64,000 bases of DNA from the NCBI GenBank assembly GCA_963804245.1, contig CAWDPQ010000009.1:620001-684000 (forward strand), given 5' to 3'. Under the pieces are notes generated by a model, which was given only the letters and a program-made list of their open reading frames with translations, was not told the origin of the DNA and searched no databases. The position numbers and the translations under genes are program-made. The stretch comes from CAWDPQ01 sp963804245 (GTDB lineage Bacteria; Acidobacteriota; Vicinamibacteria; Vicinamibacterales; 2-12-FULL-66-21). Shown here piece by piece: positions 46,418 to 55,614 of the stretch (position 1 is the first letter of the stretch; each line of letters begins with the position of its first letter).

Positions 46418-47167
46418 CTACTGCGTGCCCTTCTTCAGTCTGTCCTTGATGTCCTGTTTCAGCTGCGGGTGTACCTTGGCACCAGCTCGTTCAGCAGCTG
46501 TGATGGCACGGTCAGCCTCCGCGTACCGTTCGGTCTCGAGATACACCACCGCAAGATTGACTTGAGCTTCACCGGTTCTAGCGTCGGCGGCAATGGCTGC
46601 CTTGTACTCGCGTTCGGCATCGGCGAGCTTCCCAGAACGGAAGTAGGCACTGCCGAGGGCGAGCGAAACGAACGCCGGCACGTGATTCGAGATGCTTATG
46701 CTCGCGCCGCGCTGGAGATAGTCCTGCAACTGGCGGCGCTGTTCCTGCACCTGTCGCAGTCGGTCCTGCGTCCGCGCCGTCTGCGGTCCGGTCTGCATCT
46801 GACGAATCACCTCATCGAGTTCCATCAGGCGATCCTGTCTGTACCGCTGCGCTTCCTGCTGGTTCGAAAACTGCTCGCCCGTCTGAGCCTGATAGAGATC
46901 GCGACACTCAGTGTAGGCCGCAATCGCATCGCCGTATTTTTTTTGATTCATGAGCGCGCGTCCGAGGCTGTAGTAGGCGTCCTCGAAGCGGCGATCGATT
47001 TCAATCGCTTTCCGGAACGCAGCCGCGGCTTCTTCCCACGCCTCGACCCGCATGTATTCCCAGCCGGTCCTGTACTGCGGCCGCGCACGTTCGCGATCCG
47101 GTGCCAACTGCGTCGAACCGGTGACCAATGTCACGAGAGCCGCTGCTGCGACCGAACGCCCGAGCAT
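46418..47167 (-). CDS. Tetratricopeptide-repeat periplasmic protein
   Basis: 249 residues with a short signal peptide (MLGRSVAAAALVTLVTGS). It has TPR units at residues about 32-105 (GWEYMRVEAWEEAAAAFRKA, YYSLGRALMNQKKYGDAIAA) and about 165-235 (VSLALGSAYFRSGKLADAER, VNLAVVYLETERYAEADRAI), split by a coiled-coil (LRQVQEQRRQLQDYLQ). It probably scaffolds protein complexes in the periplasm. ATG 47167 has GAAGGAAA upstream. It lies beyond the terminator of the TonB receptor gene. Confidence 0.9.
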   Translation of the reverse strand: MLGRSVAAAALVTLVTGSTQLAPDRERARPQYRTGWEYMRVEAWEEAAAAFRKAIEIDRRFEDAYYSLGRALMNQKKYGDAIAAYTECRDLYQAQTGEQFSNQQEAQRYRQDRLMELDEVIRQMQTGPQTARTQDRLRQVQEQRRQLQDYLQRGASISISNHVPAFVSLALGSAYFRSGKLADAEREYKAAIAADARTGEAQVNLAVVYLETERYAEADRAITAAERAGAKVHPQLKQDIKDRLKKGTQ

Positions 47168-47191
47168 AAGTTTCCTTCTAAAAACAAAAGA

Positions 47192-47218
47192 GCCCCACGG
47201 GCGTGAAGCCCGTGGGGC
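47192..47218 (-). terminator. Intrinsic terminator after the TonB receptor
   Basis: An 11-bp perfect stem (GCCCCACGGGC / GCCCGTGGGGC) with a five-base loop; on the minus strand it is followed by TCTTTTGTTTTT. It separates the receptor from the TPR gene. Confidence 0.9.
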
Positions 47219-47245
47219 GCGACGTTACTGCAAACTTCGCCCGAC

Positions 47246-50200
47246 TTAGAACAGGAACTTCACGCCAAACCGCGCCTGGATTGGCGCCTGGAACGAACTG
47301 TCCTGTAGAAAGCGCGGATCCCGCTCGACAGCCTGGCTGTTAATCAGATCGGCCAGGTTCAGCTGGCCGCGATAAAACGCCTCTTCCGTCCCGTCCGGTC
47401 CGGTCGGCGTCACGCCGTTCACTCGGTGGTAGGTAGAGAAGCGCCCTGTTGCCGTGTCCTGATTGAAGAGGTTCAGAACATTCAAGCTGAGTTGCAGGCG
47501 TCGATTCCCGCCAACCCCGAACTCGTGCTGCACCAGCAGGTCGGTCTGCGAGAACGTCGGCGTCCGACCGTCGCTCATGCGCCCGAGATACTGAACTGGC
47601 AGATTGTTGCCGGGATAGATGCCGATCTCACGCGATACCGGCAGACCGCTCGCTAAGTACTGGTTCAGTCCGAATGCAGTCCCTATCGGGAACTGATAGA
47701 TGGCCTGCGCTTTGAACTGATGCGGCCGATCTGTAGGCAGGAGTCCGTACACCGGATCGCCGCCGTCCTTGAACATCATCATGGGGTAGTCATAGAGGCG
47801 ACCAACGTTGGGGCTCGTGCGGCCGTTCTCATCCGACTGTGACAGGCCAGAATAGTTGCCCCACAGCCGGCTCCACAGATAGCTCGTTCTCAGGGACCAA
47901 TTGTTAGCAAACCGCCTATCGAATGCCAATTCGACGCTGTCGTAGTCGCGCACAGGCTTCGGAACGTTTGCAAGCACCGACCCATCTGCCGCCCTGAAAG
48001 CGGGTTCAGCGAGACCCTCGCCCGGGTTGGCGATGATGTAGATCTCAGTGCCGCTCGCGTCGAGGGTAGCGGTCTGCGTGTCTTCGATGGCACGGTCGAT
48101 CTGCTTGTGCACGTAGCGAACGCTGACCGCCATGCGGTCGTTGAGCTGGTGCTCGACGCCAGCGGACGCTTCCTGTTGCTTCATCGGCCTCAAGTCCGGC
48201 TCGATCGCGCTCGAGCCCACAGAGATGTGCCGGAAGTCCGTGGTACGCATCAACTGCCCGGGGCAGGCGGGCGGGCAGGAGGAGGAGCTGAGGAGATTCG
48301 GCCAGTCGAACGTGTTGAGCGTGTAGTAGTACTCGAGCCATCGGTCGCCGCCGAACGAGCCACGAGGCAGTTCCAGTTTGAAGATGTCGTAGAAGATTCC
48401 CCAATTGCCGAACACCTTCGTCTTCCCGTTGCCCTTGACGTCGTAGGCGAACCCAAGCCGCGGCGCGATCTTGTCGGCGAAACGGAACTCGATGCCGTCG
48501 TTCGGCAAGACGATGCCATCGACGTCCTCACCTGGCGCGTAGTACGGCACATTCTCACGCTCGGTGCGGATGCCCACGTTGAGCGTCAGCTTGTCGTTGA
48601 CGGCCCACGCGTCCTGGACGAACAACCCGACGACGTTCATGTTGACGTCGCCGAACGTGATGAATCCGCGCTGCGGATCGACCAACTGGCTGCGGACCGA
48701 GTAGTAACCATAGGTGCCGCGGCAGGTGCTGGTCGGCGTGACGATACCGTTACAAGCGGCCGGGTTCGTCGAGAGACGCGAGTTCCAGCGGATCGTGACG
48801 CGCGGCCGCGCTTCCCCGGAGTCGACGGCGTTGCCGAGGCGATCAGCCTGAACTCCGAACTTGATCTGGTGATTGCCCGCGAAGCTACCATACAACGTGC
48901 CGTCCGCCTGGAAGTAGAGGCGCGTCTGTTTGTCCTCCTCGACCTTGAGGTTCGAGAGCACGTTCGAAAAGTTCGTCCCTCGCTGCAGACTCGCTGGGAC
49001 ATCGAGGTAATTGATGTTGTTCGTCGTTGGCCAGTTGTAGCGCGGTACCTCGGTTACATCCGTGTCGTACTGATTGGCGAGGTAATAGCCGCCACGGAGT
49101 CCGACGAACAGTTTCGGCGAGACTACCCAGTCGACGTTTCCGGACACCGACCAGTTCGGGAACGTGGACGTCTTGGCGTAGTCGGATCCTGCGGGGTCGG
49201 TCGCCTGAAGCGACGGCAACAGGCCCTCGTTGCGCCGCCAGCTGTTATTAAAGGCAACACGCGTGCGGACGCTGTCGCTCATCTGCGACGTCACGTTGGC
49301 CGTTGCGTAATGCGTCTGCGCCGTCCGCTGGTTGCTGTTGACCTCGCCGATGGGGTTCTGAGCCGTCGAGGCATTGACCGTACGCTCGTACGTCGTAATC
49401 TGGGGGAGGTAGGCGCCGTAAAACCAAGCGCGGTTCGCGGCGATCGGTCCGCCGAGGGAGAAGCCGGGCTCGATGCGGTTGACCTTGTCGTCGGGGTAGC
49501 TGATGTACTCGGCGAGGGTGGCATTCGCGGGGTTCAGGCGCAGCGACCGCACGCCGGTCGCGATCGTCACATCCGTCGTACCCTCAGCCGGGACGGAACC
49601 ACCCGAGAGCTGGTCTCCTTCCCAGTTGAACAGTAGGCTGCCACGAAAGGTGTTACTGCCGCTCTTGGTGATTGCATTGATCACGCCGCCGGTAGCACCG
49701 CCGAACTCCGCTGTGTAGCCGCTCGACTTGACCTGCACTTCCTCGATGAAGTCGGCGATCATCCTTTTGCCGGACGTCCCGGTCTGGATGTCCGTCGTCT
49801 CGATGCCGTCGATGATGTAGCGGTTCTCACCGGCGCTCGCCCCGTCGATCGACAGACCGCCCAGCTTCGCTTCCTGATTAGCACCGGGCGCCTGGGTCAC
49901 GAGGGTCGTAAAGTCACGCCCTTTCGGCAGGAGCTCGACCTGCTCGGCACGGATGTTTGTCTGCCGCGCGTTCTGCCGCACGTCGACCAGCGGAGATTCA
50001 GCGGTCACCTGCACCGACTCGATCACGCCCTGAAGAGCAAGCGCGAAGTCCACTTTCTTGACCTGTCCGAGGCCGATCCGCACGTCGTTCACCGTGCCGG
50101 GCGCGAAGCTCGCCAGGTTGGCGGTGACGACGTAAGTTCCCGGCGCAACGGCGGGGAACCGATAGTTGCCGGCCGCGTCAGACGTTGTCGACAAGACCGC

Positions 50201-50356
50201 TCCGTTCTCGGCCTTCGCCTCAACCGTCGCGCCCGGGAGCACCGCTCCCGACGCGTCCCTGACGACGCCTTCGATCGATCCACGAAGTTCCTGGGCCGCC
50301 AGCGGCGACGCCAGGAGCAGCGCGACCATCATTGCGGCGAATGTGCGTACTCGCAT
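47246..50356 (-). CDS. Oar-like TonB-dependent outer-membrane receptor
   Basis: 1036 residues. ATG 50356, with GGAGGATG upstream, opens a signal peptide (MRVRTFAAMMVALLLASPLAAQ). Then a carboxypeptidase-regulatory-like domain (about 25-105, VRDASGAVLPGATVEAKAEN), a plug (about 115-230, LPKGRDFTTLVTQAPGANQ, ENRYIIDGIETTDIQTG, TAEFGGATGGVINAITKSGS) and a 22-strand-type barrel ending in Phe (ARFGVKFLF), required for outer-membrane insertion. Long open frames on the plus strand inside the gene are shadows. Such receptors import large or polymeric ligands; the ligand is not predictable. A terminator follows directly. Confidence 0.93.
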   Translation of the reverse strand: MRVRTFAAMMVALLLASPLAAQELRGSIEGVVRDASGAVLPGATVEAKAENGAVLSTTSDAAGNYRFPAVAPGTYVVTANLASFAPGTVNDVRIGLGQVKKVDFALALQGVIESVQVTAESPLVDVRQNARQTNIRAEQVELLPKGRDFTTLVTQAPGANQEAKLGGLSIDGASAGENRYIIDGIETTDIQTGTSGKRMIADFIEEVQVKSSGYTAEFGGATGGVINAITKSGSNTFRGSLLFNWEGDQLSGGSVPAEGTTDVTIATGVRSLRLNPANATLAEYISYPDDKVNRIEPGFSLGGPIAANRAWFYGAYLPQITTYERTVNASTAQNPIGEVNSNQRTAQTHYATANVTSQMSDSVRTRVAFNNSWRRNEGLLPSLQATDPAGSDYAKTSTFPNWSVSGNVDWVVSPKLFVGLRGGYYLANQYDTDVTEVPRYNWPTTNNINYLDVPASLQRGTNFSNVLSNLKVEEDKQTRLYFQADGTLYGSFAGNHQIKFGVQADRLGNAVDSGEARPRVTIRWNSRLSTNPAACNGIVTPTSTCRGTYGYYSVRSQLVDPQRGFITFGDVNMNVVGLFVQDAWAVNDKLTLNVGIRTERENVPYYAPGEDVDGIVLPNDGIEFRFADKIAPRLGFAYDVKGNGKTKVFGNWGIFYDIFKLELPRGSFGGDRWLEYYYTLNTFDWPNLLSSSSCPPACPGQLMRTTDFRHISVGSSAIEPDLRPMKQQEASAGVEHQLNDRMAVSVRYVHKQIDRAIEDTQTATLDASGTEIYIIANPGEGLAEPAFRAADGSVLANVPKPVRDYDSVELAFDRRFANNWSLRTSYLWSRLWGNYSGLSQSDENGRTSPNVGRLYDYPMMMFKDGGDPVYGLLPTDRPHQFKAQAIYQFPIGTAFGLNQYLASGLPVSREIGIYPGNNLPVQYLGRMSDGRTPTFSQTDLLVQHEFGVGGNRRLQLSLNVLNLFNQDTATGRFSTYHRVNGVTPTGPDGTEEAFYRGQLNLADLINSQAVERDPRFLQDSSFQAPIQARFGVKFLF

Positions 50357-50719
50357 CGCTGATTCATCCTCCATCAAACAAAAAAACCACGATGTCAGCG
50401 GGAGTGCCGTCGTCGACCGAAGTGGGGACCGGACTCGCCGTGACAGGGAATGAGCCGGGAGAGCATGGGTCCGGCGGTGTGACGATTTGCACTCTTTGTA
50501 CCCACCATTCGTCCCACCTTTCCTCAGCATTTTCATGCATTTAGCCACGCCCATTGGCTCACTCGTCACGGATATCCGAATAGTTGAATCCAAAGATCTG
50601 AAGAAATGGTCGTTTTCCCACCACTGCTGTTTGCGCATTCGTCCCTGGCGGCTGGGAATCTGCCCTGGGATGCGCGCCAAACGGCGCTGCGAGCGAGCGT
50701 GAAATATCATTGAAAGGTT
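50357..50719. other. Divergent intergenic region between receptor and thiolase
   Basis: 363 bases, AT-richer than its surroundings. It holds the receptor's ribosome-binding site on the minus strand and TATCAT (50705-50710) plus GAAAGG before the thiolase on the plus strand. No repeat or gene was seen. It probably carries both promoters. Confidence 0.5.
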
Positions 50720-51934
50720 ATGGACCCGGACCCCGGCGGTGTCGTGATCGTCGGTGCCGCGCGAACACCGATCGGCCGTTTCGGTGGCGTGTTTCGCACC
50801 GTGCACCCGGCGGATCTCGCCGCCGCCGCCACTCGGGCGGCGCTCGAACGCGCGGCAGTCCCACTCGAGACCGTCGAGGAGGTGCTGATGGGCCATGCCC
50901 GCCAGGCGGGATCCGGCCCGAATACCGCGCGGCAGGTCGTCAAACGGGCCGGTCTTCCCGAGGCGGTGCCCGCGTACACGATCAATAAGGCGTGCGCATC
51001 GAGCCTGCAGGCGGTCGCGTCGGGCGCCCAGTCGATTCTCACTGGCGAATCAGAGATCGTGGTCGCTGGTGGCATGGAGTCGATGAGCCGCGTGCCGTAC
51101 TTCGTGAACGCCGAGGACGCGCGTTGGGGTCACAAGATGGGGCAGTTCGCGCTCATTGATGCGATGTATCGCGACGGATTCACCTGCTCGCTGTGCGGTC
51201 TCATCATGGGGGAGACGGCGGAAATACTGGCGCACCAGTACGGCATCACGCGTGAGGAGTCCGACGTCTACGCCCTCGAAACGCAACGCCGCACTGCAGC
51301 CGCACACGCCGCCGGACGTTTCAATGAAGAAATCGTTCCGGTCACGGTCACTGATGCGAAGGGCACGTCGACCGTCGTCTCCGTTGACGAGCATCCGCGG
51401 CCGGAGACCACGATTGACAGCCTGCGAAAGCTGCCGCTGGTGTTCGGCGAGGTTGAGGGACAGACCGGCATCATTACTGCCGGGACGTCGTCGGGGATCA
51501 CCGACGGCGCCGCGGCCGTGGTCTTGATGTCGGGACGCAGGGCACGTTCATCCGATGTCCCGGCACGTGCGCGAATCCTCGGCTGGGCAACCGCAGCCGT
51601 GAACCCACGCATCATGGGCATTGGACCGGTGCCGGCGGTCAGGAAACTCTTGTCCCGTCTCAAGCTGACCTTGGACGACTTCGATCTGGTGGAGTTGAAC
51701 GAGGCCTTCGCGCCCCAGGTGCTGGCCGTTCTCCGCGACCTGCCCATTCCGCTCGAGAAGTTGAACGTGAACGGCGGCGCAATCGCGCTCGGACATCCGA
51801 TTGGTGCGACCGGCGCACGCATGCTCGTCACGCTCCTGCACGAGATGGAAAAACGGAATGTTCGACGCGGCCTGGCGACGCTGTGCGTCAGCGGCGGGCT
51901 CGGAATGGCAATGGCGATAGAGCGGAGTCGTTAG
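50720..51934 (+). CDS. Thiolase (acetyl-CoA acetyltransferase family), copy 1
   Basis: 404 residues. Catalytic Cys92 is in INKACASSLQAVASG, with GGMESMS, NEAFAPQVLAVL (active-site His/Asn region) and GGAIALGHPIGATGARM plus CVSGGLGMAM (second catalytic Cys). It makes or splits 3-ketoacyl-CoA in fatty-acid or polyhydroxybutyrate-type metabolism. Only about half of the positions match the second thiolase at 53454, so they probably differ in chain-length preference. Start ATG 50720 with GAAAGG upstream. Confidence 0.95.
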   Translation: MDPDPGGVVIVGAARTPIGRFGGVFRTVHPADLAAAATRAALERAAVPLETVEEVLMGHARQAGSGPNTARQVVKRAGLPEAVPAYTINKACASSLQAVASGAQSILTGESEIVVAGGMESMSRVPYFVNAEDARWGHKMGQFALIDAMYRDGFTCSLCGLIMGETAEILAHQYGITREESDVYALETQRRTAAAHAAGRFNEEIVPVTVTDAKGTSTVVSVDEHPRPETTIDSLRKLPLVFGEVEGQTGIITAGTSSGITDGAAAVVLMSGRRARSSDVPARARILGWATAAVNPRIMGIGPVPAVRKLLSRLKLTLDDFDLVELNEAFAPQVLAVLRDLPIPLEKLNVNGGAIALGHPIGATGARMLVTLLHEMEKRNVRRGLATLCVSGGLGMAMAIERSR

Positions 51935-51967
51935 TCGACAGTCGTTAGTCGTCGCCAGTCGCAGTCG
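51933..51967. repeat. AGTCGTT heptamer repeat (reverse complement of ACGACTA type)
   Basis: CGTTAGT, CGACAGT, CGTTAGT, CGCCAGT units start at the stop codon of the thiolase gene. Confidence 0.7.
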
Positions 51968-52074
51968 GGCGCAAGCGGAGAAACAGCCGGGTGGCTCACA
52001 GCCTAGCGGAGATGAAAGCGGACAGTCGCAGATAGACAGCGGCCCGAGCGACCAAGCGAGGGCTGGCAGGCGAT

Positions 52075-52200
52075 GGGGGTGCCCGCCTCCGCTGGTCGCG
52101 GAGAGTGCGGGCGACCAGCTACGGCGAGGTCTCGCCGTAGCGCGCGTGAACGTTGGCGCGCGGAGGCGGAGGGCCCCAAGCGCACTAATAAATGCAGACC
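52075..52200. repeat. GC-rich dispersed repeat with AAGCGCACTAATAAATGC tail
   Basis: Nested palindromes rich in GCGCGG, ending in GGGCCCC, then AAGCGCACTAATAAATGC. The tail is nearly identical to 63658-63686. It lies 24 bases upstream of the dehydrogenase start. Confidence 0.65.
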
Positions 52201-52223
52201 AAACGTTTCGAGATATCCGTATT

Positions 52224-53276
52224 TTGAAAATTGCAATCATCCCCGGCGATGGAATCGGCAAAGAAGTAACCGCCGAGGCCGTGAAGGTTCTCGGCGCGGT
52301 GGGGGAGTGCTTCGGTCGTCGCTTCGATCTCGAGCACCTGCCCTGGAGCGCCGACTACTATCTCGAGACCGGCACCACGATTCCGTCGGGCGGCTACGAC
52401 ACGCTGCGGCAGTTCGACGCGATCTTCATCGGCGCGCTCGGCGATCCGCGTGTGCCCGACAATCGGCACGCCCGGGACATCCTGCTCGGCACCCGCTTCG
52501 AGCTGGATCTCTACGTCAACCAGCGGCCGGTCAAGCTGCTCGACGAGCGGCTGTGTCCCTTGAAGGGGCGCCTTCCCGTCGATATCGAGTTCACGGTCTT
52601 CCGCGAGAACACGGAAGGCCTTTACGTCGGCATCGGAGGCCGCTTCAAGGCCGGCAGCGAAGACGAGATTGCCATTCAGGAGGAGGTCAACACCTGGAAG
52701 GGTGTCAACCGAATCATCCGTCACGCCTTCGACTTCGCTCAGAAGCGAGGTCTCGGTCGGGTGACGATGGCGGATAAGAGCAATGCGATGTCGCACGGGC
52801 ACGCGCTGTGGCAGCGTGTGTTCGCCGAGGTTTCGAAGGAGTATCCCTCGATCGCCGCCACGCACTACTACATCGACGCGCTCGCGATGTACCTGGTTCT
52901 CGATCCGGCGCAGTTCCGGGTGATCGTCACCAACAACCTCTTCGGCGACATCATCACCGACCTGGCAGCGACGTTCCAGGGAGGGCTCGGCATGGCGGCC
53001 TCCGGAAATATTCATCCCGGCCGCACGTCGATGTTCGAGCCGGTGCATGGCTCCGCGCCGAAGTTCGCCGGAAAAAACATCGCCAACCCGATCGGTGCGA
53101 TTGCCTCTGCCGGGTTGATGCTCGAAACGCTCGGCCTCGAGGCGGAAGCGTCGGCGGTCGAGGCGGCAGTGCTTGAGGCGGTGCGGGAAAATCAGGTGAC
53201 GCAGGATATCGGCGGCAAACTCGGAACGCGGGAAGCGGGGGATTTCATTGCCGGGCAGGTTCGCCAGACGTTCTGA
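52224..53276 (+). CDS. Isocitrate/3-isopropylmalate dehydrogenase family protein
   Basis: 350 residues from TTG 52224, chosen because the family starts LKIAIIPGDGIGKEV; the open frame further left is intergenic repeat. GALGDPRVPD, RFELDLYVNQRPVKL, ENTEGLYVGIGG (substrate loop), ADKSNAMSHGHALW and FEPVHGSAPKFAGKN are the usual motifs. It resembles IPMDH- and tartrate-type decarboxylating dehydrogenases more than isocitrate dehydrogenase. It sits between two thiolases, so a keto-acid step in a degradation route is possible, but leucine synthesis is the simpler choice and no other leu gene is near. Confidence 0.92.
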   Translation: MKIAIIPGDGIGKEVTAEAVKVLGAVGECFGRRFDLEHLPWSADYYLETGTTIPSGGYDTLRQFDAIFIGALGDPRVPDNRHARDILLGTRFELDLYVNQRPVKLLDERLCPLKGRLPVDIEFTVFRENTEGLYVGIGGRFKAGSEDEIAIQEEVNTWKGVNRIIRHAFDFAQKRGLGRVTMADKSNAMSHGHALWQRVFAEVSKEYPSIAATHYYIDALAMYLVLDPAQFRVIVTNNLFGDIITDLAATFQGGLGMAASGNIHPGRTSMFEPVHGSAPKFAGKNIANPIGAIASAGLMLETLGLEAEASAVEAAVLEAVRENQVTQDIGGKLGTREAGDFIAGQVRQTF

Positions 53277-53290
53277 AGACCATGTCTATG

Positions 53291-53440
53291 TCAAATCCCA
53301 ACCTCCAATTCCCAACTCCCAAAACGGGATGGCCGAAGCATTGGTGCTTAGATCGCGAATGCACCCCCCGATCGAACGAATTTCACCCAGATCGTACGTT
53401 CGGCTCGGTTGGGAGTTGGGAGTTGGAAATTGGGAGTTGA
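53291..53440. repeat. GGGAGTT heptamers as inverted repeat
   Basis: Left arm (about 53294-53320) and right arm (53411-53439) are near-perfect complements built from GGGAGTT/GGGAGTTGG units, spaced by about 90 bases. The right arm ends next to the thiolase start. Confidence 0.7.
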
Positions 53441-53453
53441 GGCCCAGAGACCC

Positions 53454-54635
53454 ATGATCAAAGACATCTACATCCTGGGCGGCGCGCGCACGCCCATGGC
53501 GGACTACACGGGCAAGCTCAAGGACTTTTCGGCGATCGATCTCGGTGCGATTGCTGCGCGCGCGGCGATGGAGCGTACCAGCGTGCCACCCGAGGCGATA
53601 GAGCACGTCGTCTTTGGCAACGTCATGCAGACGAGCTCGGACGCTGTATACGGTGCGCGTCATGTGGGCCTGAAGGCAGGCCTGCCGATCGAAGTGCCCG
53701 CGTTGACGGTCAACCGGCTGTGTGGATCCGGCATTCAAGCGGCCGTCAGCGGAGCGCAGATGATCCTGCTCGACGAGGCGGACGTCGTGCTCACGGGCGG
53801 CATGGAGAGCATGAGCCAGGCACCGCACGTGATCCGCGGACTTCGGACCGGACTCCGTTTTGGCCAGGGCCAGCTCGAAGACACGCTCTGGACCGCCTTG
53901 CTCGACACCCACTGCGGCTGCACGATGGCGGCGACTGCAGAAAACTGTGCCGCACAGTATGGTGTGTCGCGTGAGGAGCAGGACTGCTACGCGCTTCGCA
54001 GTCAGCAGCTCGCCGATCGGGCGTGGAAGAACGGGCGGCTGAAGGAAGAGGTCGTGCCGATCGAGATCAAGACCCGCAAAGGCGTGGAGACATTCGCCCA
54101 GGACGATCACCTGCGGCCGGATTCGACGCCCGAGGGGCTGGCCCGGCTGCCACCCGCCTTCAATAAGAATGGCTGCGTCACCGCCGGCAATGCCTCCGGC
54201 ATCGTCGACGGCGGTGCGGCGCTGATCCTCGCATCGGAGAAAGGTCTTCGTGCAAACGGCCTGACACCGATTGCCCGGCTCACTCACTGGGCCTCCGTTG
54301 GAGTGGATCCGGCGCTGATGGGCATGGGCCCGGCTCCCGCGACACGTAAAGTGCTCGACCGGGCGAGACTGACGCTGAAGGACATCGATCTCATCGAAGT
54401 CAACGAGGCGTTCGCCGCCCAATATCTTTCCGTCGAGAAGGAGCTCGGCCTCGATCGCGATCGCGTGAACGTCAACGGCGGCGCCATCGCCCTCGGGCAC
54501 CCGCTCGGAATGACCGGCACCCGGCTGCTTCTTACCCTCACCCTGGAGCTGCGACGGCGGCAGTTGAAACGTGGCCTGGCCACGGCCTGTATCGGCGGCG
54601 GTCAGGGGATCGCCGCGATCGTGGAAACGGTCTGA
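53454..54635 (+). CDS. Thiolase (acetyl-CoA acetyltransferase family), copy 2
   Basis: 393 residues. ATG 53454 (MIKDIYILGGARTPMADYTG); the open frame to the left is repeat. Cys90 is in NRLCGSGIQAAVSG, then GGMESMSQAP, NEAFAAQYLS and GGAIALGHPLGMTGTR with CIGGGQGIA. It probably works with the hydroxyacyl-CoA dehydrogenase that follows nine bases later. Together they give reduction or breakdown of acetoacetyl-type CoA esters. Confidence 0.95.
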   Translation: MIKDIYILGGARTPMADYTGKLKDFSAIDLGAIAARAAMERTSVPPEAIEHVVFGNVMQTSSDAVYGARHVGLKAGLPIEVPALTVNRLCGSGIQAAVSGAQMILLDEADVVLTGGMESMSQAPHVIRGLRTGLRFGQGQLEDTLWTALLDTHCGCTMAATAENCAAQYGVSREEQDCYALRSQQLADRAWKNGRLKEEVVPIEIKTRKGVETFAQDDHLRPDSTPEGLARLPPAFNKNGCVTAGNASGIVDGGAALILASEKGLRANGLTPIARLTHWASVGVDPALMGMGPAPATRKVLDRARLTLKDIDLIEVNEAFAAQYLSVEKELGLDRDRVNVNGGAIALGHPLGMTGTRLLLTLTLELRRRQLKRGLATACIGGGQGIAAIVETV

Positions 54636-54643
54636 GGAGGCTC

Positions 54644-55492
54644 ATGGAAATCAAGACGGTCGGCGTGCTCGGTTGCGGCTTGATGGGATCGGGCATCGCC
54701 CAGGTGTGCGCCGCATCGGGATACAAGACGATCGTGCGCGAGGTGGATCAGGGCGTGCTCGACAAGGGGCTGAGCCGCCTGCGCAAGTTTCTCAACGACG
54801 GAGTCGAAAAAGGCAAGGTCACGCCCGAGACGCGCGATCAGACGCTCGCCAACCTGTCGGGCACCATCAGCTTCGCCGACCTCGGAAAATGTGACCTCGT
54901 TATCGAAGCCATCATCGAGGACGTCGAGGCGAAGAGCGGGAGCTACTCGGCGCTCGATGCGGTCGTGTCCGACCATACGATCTTCTGCTCGAATACGTCT
55001 TCGCTGTGCATCACCGAGCTCGCGGCAAAGACGAAGCGGCCGGACCGCTTCGCCGGCCTGCACTTCTTCAATCCTGTACCCATCATGAAGCTCGTCGAAG
55101 TCATCCGATCGCTCACGACGAGCGATGAGACGTATCGAACCGTCTTCGCCTTCGCGCAATCGCTGGGCAAAGACCCAATCACTGCGCCCGACAAGCCCGG
55201 GTTCATCGTGAACCGCCTGCTCGTCCCGTATCTCCTCGATGCCATCCGATCGTTCGAGCATGGCCTCGGTACCGTCGAAGACATCGACAAGGGCATGAAG
55301 CTCGGCACGGGCTATCCGATGGGCCCGTTCACTTTGCTGGACTTCGTCGGTCTCGACACCACGTACTACATCGCCAACATCATGTTCGAGGAGTATCGCG
55401 AGCCGGCCTATGCGCCACCGCCTTTGCTCAAGCGCATGGTGCTCGCTGGACGTCTCGGGAAAAAATCGGGGCAGGGATTTTACAAATACTGA
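54644..55492 (+). CDS. 3-hydroxyacyl-CoA (3-hydroxybutyryl-CoA) dehydrogenase
   Basis: 282 residues, matching the FadB-type stand-alone Hbd. N-terminal Rossmann motif GCGLMGSGIAQVCAASGY, then SNTSSLCITELA, GLHFFNPVPIMKLVEVI (active-site His and Glu region) and GTGYPMGPFTLLDFVGLD. A GGAGG site lies just before ATG 54644. It oxidises 3-hydroxyacyl-CoA with NAD. Same-strand, nine-base gap to thiolase copy 2. Confidence 0.95.
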   Translation: MEIKTVGVLGCGLMGSGIAQVCAASGYKTIVREVDQGVLDKGLSRLRKFLNDGVEKGKVTPETRDQTLANLSGTISFADLGKCDLVIEAIIEDVEAKSGSYSALDAVVSDHTIFCSNTSSLCITELAAKTKRPDRFAGLHFFNPVPIMKLVEVIRSLTTSDETYRTVFAFAQSLGKDPITAPDKPGFIVNRLLVPYLLDAIRSFEHGLGTVEDIDKGMKLGTGYPMGPFTLLDFVGLDTTYYIANIMFEEYREPAYAPPPLLKRMVLAGRLGKKSGQGFYKY

Positions 55493-55493
55493 C

Positions 55494-55600
55494 TCGGGGC
55501 TCGGGGGCTCGGGGGGCTCGGGGCAGCGCCTGCGGCCCGAGCGAGGCGCGAAGCCGCCGAGCGAGAGCGAGCGGGGGGGCCCCGCGAGCGCTGAGAGATG
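55494..55600. repeat. GGCTCGG heptamers followed by the GC-rich dispersed repeat
   Basis: GGCTCGG units (55494-55524), then GCGCCTGCGGCCCGAGCG continuing with AAGCCGCCGAGCGAGAG. The second part is repeated inverted at 56885-56966 and directly at 63593-63650. Confidence 0.7.
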
Positions 55601-55614
55601 CTCGGACTCCCGCC

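Noticed and set aside
48107..49636. 509-residue open frame on the plus strand inside the TonB receptor gene
   Set aside because: The minus-strand receptor has clear domains and a C-terminal Phe. The plus frame has no known motif and the composition of a codon shadow.
53286..54500. 404-residue minus-strand frame opposite thiolase copy 2
   Set aside because: The thiolase has all catalytic motifs on the plus strand; the antisense frame has none and runs through the heptamer repeat.
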